Under the pieces are notes generated by a model, which was not told where the DNA came from, made no database searches, and worked only from the letters and a program-made list of their open reading frames with translations. Source: a bacterium (lineage in GTDB: Bacteria; Ratteibacteria; UBA8468; B48-G9; JAFGKM01). Taken from it: a stretch of 6,359 nt of DNA. Position 1 is the stretch's first letter, and every line of letters starts with the position of its first letter. Positions 1-4,050 of the stretch are shown here, piece after piece. The translations under genes and the position numbers were made by a program. The stretch is from assembly GCA_026416755.1 (NCBI GenBank), contig JAOAEP010000114.1, positions 1 through 6,359 on the forward strand, given 5' to 3'.

Positions 1-1295
1 TTTTCATCAAGTGATTGGTTTATAAATTCTTCTTCAAATTTTCTTGAAAATTTTAAATGTGCAATATCTGAATCAGTTAATGCTGCTTCTCCAAGAACCA
101 TTGCTAGTTCTTCTGCTTCCTTGCCTCTTGCATATGAGGCAAAAAGTTGACTTGCAAGATAGGGATGGTCTTCTCTTGTTAATTTTTCTCCAGTTTCTTT
201 TATTATACCAATTCCTTTATCTCTTAATCTTGAAAGGGAAGTTAATATATCAATAGGAGGATAAATACCTTTTAAATGTAAACTCCTTGATAAAATTATT
301 TGTCCTTCTGTTATATAGCCAGTTAAATCAGGAATAGGATGTGTTTTATCATCTTGAGGCATTGTAAGAATTGGTATTTGGGTTATTGATCCTGATTTCC
401 CTTTTATTCTTCCTGCTCTTTCGTATATTGTTGCAAGGTCAGTATATAAATAAGAAGGATATCCTCTTCTTCCAGGGATTTCATCTCTTGCTGCTGATAT
501 TTCTCTGAGTGCTTCTGCATAATTTGTCATGTCTGTTAAAATTACAAGAACATGCATTCCAAGTTCATAAGCAAGGTATTCTGCAGTTGTTAGGGCAATT
601 CTCGGAGTTGATATTCTTTCTATCGCAGGTTCATCTGCAAGATTTATAAAGATAACACATCTTTCAATTGCTCCTGCATTTCTAAATTCTTCCTCAAAAA
701 AATATGCCTCTTCAAATGTAATACCCATTGCAGCAAAAACAATAACAAATTTTTCCTCTTTTTCAGTTAATATTTTTGCCTGTTTAACAATTTGAGTTGC
801 AAGTAAATTATGGGGAAGTCCTGAACCAGAAAAAATTGGAAGTTTTTGTCCCCTTACCAAACTATTTAATCCATCAATTGCAGAAATTCCTGTTTGTATA
901 AATTCTGAAGGATAGTCCCTCCTTGTAGGATTTATTGGATTTCCATTTATATTAAGATATTTCTCAGGTATTATTTCAGGTCCCCCATCTCTCACTTTAC
1001 CCATCCCTGTAAAAATTCTTCCTAATACTTCAGGTGAAACACCAAATTCAATAGGTTTTCCAGTAAATCTAACTCTTATTTCATTTAAACTTAATCCAGT
1101 TGTGCCTTCAAAAACTTGAACAAGCGCCTTATCTTTTTCAACTTCAAGTATTTTACCAAGGCGTTTCTCATCATTTTGAACTATTTCTACAAGTTCTCCA
1201 TAGCCTGCACCTTCAACACCTTCAACTAAAATTAAAGGACCTATTATATTTTTTACACTTTTATAATTTTTTAAATAGTTAATTATGTTTTTCAT
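1..1295 (-). CDS. atpB: V/A-type ATP synthase subunit B (C-terminus cut off by the window edge)
   Basis: This is the non-catalytic nucleotide-site subunit of the V1/A1 head. It alternates with subunit A in the A3B3 hexamer of the membrane-attached rotary ATPase that couples ATP to H+ or Na+ transport. The window encodes 431 residues without a stop. Family members run to about 460-480, so roughly 30-40 C-terminal residues are missing. Visible motifs are the N-terminal beta-barrel start IIGPLILVEGVEGAGYGEL (about residues 17-35), the degenerate P-loop position SGSGLPHN (156-163) where subunit A has a true GxxGxGKT, the core segment DMTNYAEALREI (255-266), PGRRGYPSYLYTDLATIYER (274-293), and SLSRLRDKG (353-361) with the probable arginine finger R356. 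About six extra residues follow it before TREDH. M1 is chosen because no in-frame ATG, GTG or TTG occurs nearby and the next Met is M98. There is no Shine-Dalgarno sequence ahead of M1. The upstream neighbour is divergent purM, not subunit A. Confidence 0.95.
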   Translation of the reverse strand, partial: MKNIINYLKNYKSVKNIIGPLILVEGVEGAGYGELVEIVQNDEKRLGKILEVEKDKALVQVFEGTTGLSLNEIRVRFTGKPIEFGVSPEVLGRIFTGMGKVRDGGPEIIPEKYLNINGNPINPTRRDYPSEFIQTGISAIDGLNSLVRGQKLPIFSGSGLPHNLLATQIVKQAKILTEKEEKFVIVFAAMGITFEEAYFFEEEFRNAGAIERCVIFINLADEPAIERISTPRIALTTAEYLAYELGMHVLVILTDMTNYAEALREISAARDEIPGRRGYPSYLYTDLATIYERAGRIKGKSGSITQIPILTMPQDDKTHPIPDLTGYITEGQIILSRSLHLKGIYPPIDILTSLSRLRDKGIGIIKETGEKLTREDHPYLASQLFASYARGKEAEELAMVLGEAALTDSDIAHLKFSRKFEEEFINQSLDE

Positions 1296-1320
1296 AGTAA
1301 ATAGATTATAATAATATAAA
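1291..1320 (+). promoter_or_regulatory. Possible purM promoter overlapping the divergent one
   Basis: The plus strand has TATAAT at 1307-1312, within the palindrome ATTATAAT (1305-1312) that also forms the opposite promoter's -10. A second candidate -10, TATAAA, lies at 1315-1320. The -35 is poor: TTCATA (1291-1296) lies 18 bases before the second -10, and TTATGT (1283-1288) lies 18 bases before the first. A plus-strand promoter must lie in this gap or inside the ATPase gene if purM is the first gene of its operon. The gap is too short for a purine riboswitch, and I see no recognisable PurR-type operator. Confidence 0.35.
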
Positions 1321-1332
1321 AAAAACTGTCAA
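1305..1332 (-). promoter_or_regulatory. Consensus promoter for the ATPase B subunit gene
   Basis: Read on the minus strand, TTGACA (1332-1327) is followed after 16 bases, including a T-tract, by TATAAT (1310-1305). Both hexamers match the sigma-70-type consensus exactly. Transcription would be expected to start near 1298, only about three bases before the ATG at 1295. The position is seen directly; activity and start site are inferred. In such AT-rich DNA a chance TATAAT is common, but the paired TTGACA at near-ideal spacing in a 52-bp divergent gap makes chance less likely. Confidence 0.62.
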
Positions 1333-1338
1333 CAAAAT

Positions 1339-1344
1339 GGAGGA
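1339..1344 (+). promoter_or_regulatory. purM ribosome binding site
   Basis: GGAGGA lies four bases before the ATG at 1348, a strong Shine-Dalgarno match that fixes the purM start. It contrasts with the divergent gene, which has no such site. Confidence 0.85.
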
Positions 1345-1347
1345 AAG

Positions 1348-2364
1348 ATGGTTTTAAATTATAAAAAAGCAGGAGTGAATGAAGATAAAGCAAGGAAATT
1401 GGTTGATTTCATAAAGATTAAAGCGAAAGAAACTTTTTCTAAAAATGTATTAGAGGAAATTGGATTTTTTGGTGGTTTTTTCAGTATCCCTACAGAGTAT
1501 AAAAATCCAATATTTGTTGCCTCTACTGATGGGGTTGGAACAAAAATTCTATTGGGTCAGGAAATGGAGATGTTTAAAAACCTTGGAATTGACCTTGTCG
1601 CAATGAATTGTAATGATGTTTCTGTTTGTGGTGCAAAAGTTTTATTTTTTCTTGATTATATTGCAATAGGAGAAATTAAAGGAAAAAGAGAAAAGGAAAT
1701 AATAGAAGGAATTATTGAAGGCTGTAAAATTGCAAATTGTTCTTTAATTGGTGGAGAAATAGCACAAATGAAAGATGTTTATGGCAAAGATGGATTTGAC
1801 CTTGCTGGTTTTTGTGTTGGAGTAGTTGAGAAAGAAAAAATGGTTGATTTTAATAGAATTATGGAAGGAGATATCTTAATTGGTATTTCATCAAATGGTG
1901 TTCACAGTAATGGATTTTCACTTGTAAGAAAAATTTTCAAAAAAAAAGAGTATAAAAAGTATTATGCTTCACTTGGCAATACTCTTGGAGAAGAACTTTT
2001 AAAACCAACCTATATTTATTCTCCATTAATATATGAACTTTTTTCTTATGATTTTATAAATGCTTGCGCTCATATAACAGGCGGAGGGATTCCAGGAAAT
2101 TTAATAAGAATAATTCCCCAAAATATAAAGTGCATAATTAAAAAAGATTTGTGGGAAATTCCAGAAATTTTTAAAATTATTCAGAAAAAAGGAGAAATTA
2201 CAGAAAAAGAGATGTTTAATGTATTTAATATGGGTATTGGGTTGATTTTGATTGTAAAAAAGGAAAAAGTTGAAAATGTTTTAAATATTGTAAAAAAACA
2301 TAATTATAAATCTTTTACTATAGGAGAAGTAATAAAAGGGGAGAGAGAAGTTAAAATAGTATGA
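1348..2364 (+). CDS. purM: Phosphoribosylformylglycinamidine cyclo-ligase (AIR synthetase)
   Basis: This cytosolic enzyme catalyses the fifth step of de novo purine synthesis, the ATP-dependent ring closure of FGAM to AIR. The 338 residues match the usual length of about 340-350. Diagnostic PurM segments appear in order: YKKAGVN (5-11), the nucleotide/substrate motif STDGVGTK (59-66), GIDLVAMNCNDVSVCGA (80-96) followed by LFFLDY (99-104), CSLIGGEIAQM (131-141), DLAGFCVGVVEK (151-162), ISSNGVHSNGFSLVRK (180-195), LLKPTYIY (217-224), AHITGGGIPGNL (241-252), and FNMGIGLI (293-300) in the C-terminal AIRS domain. GGEIAQM differs from the E. coli GGETAEM, a modest substitution in an otherwise intact enzyme. 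No other pur gene is in the window. Its stop overlaps the start of the next gene (ATGA, 2361-2364), so the two are probably co-transcribed and translationally coupled. Confidence 0.97.
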   Translation: MVLNYKKAGVNEDKARKLVDFIKIKAKETFSKNVLEEIGFFGGFFSIPTEYKNPIFVASTDGVGTKILLGQEMEMFKNLGIDLVAMNCNDVSVCGAKVLFFLDYIAIGEIKGKREKEIIEGIIEGCKIANCSLIGGEIAQMKDVYGKDGFDLAGFCVGVVEKEKMVDFNRIMEGDILIGISSNGVHSNGFSLVRKIFKKKEYKKYYASLGNTLGEELLKPTYIYSPLIYELFSYDFINACAHITGGGIPGNLIRIIPQNIKCIIKKDLWEIPEIFKIIQKKGEITEKEMFNVFNMGIGLILIVKKEKVENVLNIVKKHNYKSFTIGEVIKGEREVKIV

Positions 2365-3665
2365 AGTGCCTTTTTATTAATCCACCAGTTTATGATTTTT
2401 CTGCTTATGACTTATGGTCAAAGCCACTTGGTTTTTTAAAAATTATTGATTTGTTTAAGAAAAATGGATTTGAAATCTTTTATTTTGACTTCCTTGATAG
2501 AAATCATGAGTTCTATAAAAATATTAAGGTTAAAAAAGGAAAATATGGATGTGGAAATTATTTTTACAAAGAAGTAGAAAAACCTCAAATATATAAAAAT
2601 GTCCCAAGAAAATATAAAAGGTTTGGCTTACCTACAAATATTTTTTTAGATTTTTTAAAAAATATAGGAGGTTTAGATTTTATTTTTATAACAACAGGAA
2701 TGACTTACTGGGTTTTAGGAGTTAGAGAAGTTATTAATATTATAAAACAATTGTATCCAAAAGTTCCTATAATTGTTGGTGGAATTTATACTAGTTTCTG
2801 TTATGAGGATGCCCAAAATTTAAAAGCCAACTATATATTTAAAGGGAAGGATATTTTAAAGTTTTCTTATGAATTTTCTTCTATTTTTAATATAGATATT
2901 AAAATGCCAGAAAGAATAGAACCTTTTTGGAATGTCTATAAAAAACTTGATTATCTTGTAATTAAAACTTCTTCAGGCTGTCCATTTTCTTGTTGGTATT
3001 GCGGAATTAAACAAATTGAAGGGGTATATAAAAAAAGAGATGTTGAAGAAGTAGTTGAAGAGATAATTAAAAATGTCGAAAAATTTAAAATAGAAGATAT
3101 TGCTTTTTATGACGATGCTTTATTTTTTAATTTCGAAGAACATTTATACAGGATACTTGAAAAAATTACAAAAAACACAAAAAATTTAAGATTTCATACA
3201 CCTAATGGTATTCATCCTAAATTTATAAAAAAGGAAGTTTCTTTTATCTTAAAAGAGACAAACTTTAAAACAATTCGTCTTTCTCTTGAAACCATAAATG
3301 ATAAGAGAAATAAAGAATCTGATAATAAAGTAAATTTTAATGAATTTGAAATGTGTGTTAGGAATTTAGTGGATGCAGGATTTAGAAAAGAAGAAATAGG
3401 TGTTTATATTCTCGCAGGCCTTCCAAATCAAAAACCAGAAGAAGTAATAAAAACGATAAATATTTTAAAAAATTATCCTTTAAAAATAAAAATTGCAGAA
3501 TATTCTCCAATTCCTGGAACAGTTGATTTTGAGATCGCAAAAAATCTATATCCTGAATTACCAATTTCAGATCCACTCTTTCAGAATAACTCAATTTATC
3601 CATTATGGAACTTTAAAAATAAATGGGAAATAATTAATCAAATAAAACAAATGATAAAAAGTTAA
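2361..3665 (+). CDS. Radical SAM protein with N-terminal cobalamin-binding-like domain, function unknown
   Basis: The 434-residue protein has a B12-binding-like Rossmann domain (about 1-175: CLFINPPVYDF at the start, PIIVGGIYTS at 136-145) followed by a radical SAM TIM-barrel. The [4Fe-4S] ligands are C207, C211 and C214 in SSGCPFSCWYCG, a canonical CxxxCxxC. Later barrel elements are FYDDALFF (249-256), RLSLETIN (306-313), YILAGLPNQKPEE (349-361) and AEYSPIPGT (379-387). I see no DxHxxG cobalamin-ligand motif, so any cobalamin would bind without the standard histidine, or not at all. The segment KPQIYKNVPRKYKRFGLP (74-91) between the start and the GG loop resembles, from memory, a family of uncharacterised B12-type radical SAM proteins, and the substrate is unknown to me. 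The start overlaps the purM stop as ATGA. Its only Shine-Dalgarno-like sequence, a GGGGAGAG run near 2338-2345, is too distant, which favours translational coupling. Additional cysteines are C3, C64, C147 and C332. Confidence 0.9.
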   Translation: MKCLFINPPVYDFSAYDLWSKPLGFLKIIDLFKKNGFEIFYFDFLDRNHEFYKNIKVKKGKYGCGNYFYKEVEKPQIYKNVPRKYKRFGLPTNIFLDFLKNIGGLDFIFITTGMTYWVLGVREVINIIKQLYPKVPIIVGGIYTSFCYEDAQNLKANYIFKGKDILKFSYEFSSIFNIDIKMPERIEPFWNVYKKLDYLVIKTSSGCPFSCWYCGIKQIEGVYKKRDVEEVVEEIIKNVEKFKIEDIAFYDDALFFNFEEHLYRILEKITKNTKNLRFHTPNGIHPKFIKKEVSFILKETNFKTIRLSLETINDKRNKESDNKVNFNEFEMCVRNLVDAGFRKEEIGVYILAGLPNQKPEEVIKTINILKNYPLKIKIAEYSPIPGTVDFEIAKNLYPELPISDPLFQNNSIYPLWNFKNKWEIINQIKQMIKS

Positions 3666-3742
3666 TCTTTCCAATGGATTTCTTTAAACTAAATAGTTTT
3701 TGCTAATTTATGAAGTTACAAAATTTTTGAAAAAGTTCATTA
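3666..3742. other. Non-coding gap after the purM operon
   Basis: This AT-rich stretch lies between the radical SAM stop and the next promoter. I see no reading frame, tRNA or strong terminator in it. The only hairpin is a weak 5-bp AAACT/AGTTT stem at 3686-3699 followed by two T residues, too unstable to call. Confidence 0.5.
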
Positions 3743-3770
3743 TTGACAAATTTTTCTAATAATATAAAAT
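3743..3770 (+). promoter_or_regulatory. Promoter for the small membrane protein gene
   Basis: TTGACA (3743-3748) is a perfect -35 and is followed after 16 bases by TAAAAT (3765-3770), a 5/6 match to the -10 consensus. An alternative -10, TATAAA at 3763-3768, would have a shorter 14-base spacer. Initiation near 3777 would give a leader of about 28 bases containing the ribosome binding site. This suggests the small gene is transcribed separately from purM. Confidence 0.58.
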
Positions 3771-3793
3771 ATTTCTGTTTTGAAATTAGAAAA

Positions 3794-3800
3794 AGGAGGT
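3794..3800 (+). promoter_or_regulatory. Strong ribosome binding site of the small membrane protein gene
   Basis: AGGAGGT lies four bases before the ATG at 3805. It is a full-length Shine-Dalgarno sequence, the strongest in the window, and is good evidence that this short frame is translated and starts at this ATG. Confidence 0.85.
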
Positions 3801-3804
3801 AATA

Positions 3805-4044
3805 ATGACTGCTATAATAGGAGGAATAATAGCAATAGCACTTGGATTATGGCTTGTTTTTCCTGGGCCTTTAGGGCAAGCAACTAAATGGTTTATAGGA
3901 GGAGGCATAGTAGTTCTTCTTATTCTTGGAGGGATAATTGCTGTTGCAGCAGGTATTTCTGATATAAAAGATAAAATAGAAGAAAAGAGAGAAAGAGAAA
4001 AAGAAAAGAAGGAAGAAGTAAAAGAAGAGAAGAAAGAAAATTAA
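3805..4044 (+). CDS. Small two-helix membrane protein with a charged E/K-rich tail, function unknown
   Basis: I do not recognise this 79-residue protein. It has two hydrophobic, glycine-rich segments, about residues 3-19 and 30-51, joined by a short turn PGPLGQATKW (20-29), consistent with a transmembrane hairpin. From about residue 53 to the end it is almost entirely Glu, Lys, Arg and Asp in mixed order, for example EEKREREKEKKEE (59-71). That pattern predicts a long, probably solvent-exposed charged helix, either a single alpha-helix or a weak coiled coil. There is no lipobox and no cleavable signal peptide pattern. The protein is real on the evidence of its own promoter, a near-perfect ribosome binding site, and a composition unlike random AT-rich DNA. 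Its stop codon overlaps that of convergent leuS. A holin is conceivable from size and topology, but no lysis or phage genes are nearby. A structural or membrane-stress role is equally possible. Confidence 0.85.
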   Translation: MTAIIGGIIAIALGLWLVFPGPLGQATKWFIGGGIVVLLILGGIIAVAAGISDIKDKIEEKREREKEKKEEVKEEKKEN

Positions 4045-4050
4045 TCTTTC
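4032..4050. terminator. Weak inverted repeat at the convergent gene ends
   Basis: GAAAGA (4032-4037) and TCTTTC (4045-4050) are exact reverse complements around a 7-base loop that contains the shared TTAA of both stop codons. The stem is short and A/T-rich. The plus-strand downstream side is not T-rich, while the minus-strand side runs into a T/C-rich tract. It could help bidirectional termination, but a stem this size may also be chance. Confidence 0.25.

Noticed and set aside
44..256. Plus-strand open frame rich in Leu opposite the ATPase B gene
   Set aside because: It lies wholly antisense to the strongly supported ATPase gene, and its Leu-rich composition is the complement of that gene's codons. 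There is no ribosome binding site.
1100..1282. Plus-strand 60-residue open frame before purM
   Set aside because: It is antisense to the N-terminal ATPase B coding region and shows low-complexity Leu/Gln/Phe/His composition with no family signal.
391..1295. Beta subunit of F-type ATPase or subunit A of V-type instead of subunit B
   Set aside because: The P-loop position reads SGSGLPHN without the Lys-Thr of a catalytic site. This matches V/A-type B subunits rather than F1 beta or V-type A.
3382..3603. Minus-strand 73-residue open frame within the radical SAM gene
   Set aside because: It is antisense to conserved radical SAM C-terminal coding sequence, and no promoter or ribosome binding site was noticed.
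3686..3701. Hairpin AAACT-AAAT-AGTTT followed by TT after the radical SAM gene
   Set aside because: A five-base A/T-rich stem with only two trailing T residues is too weak for a convincing intrinsic terminator and is expected by chance at this base composition.
3718..3757. Direct repeat of ACAAA(A)TTTTT upstream of the small membrane gene
   Set aside because: The two copies are short A/T runs in an AT-rich spacer. They carry too little information to propose an operator.
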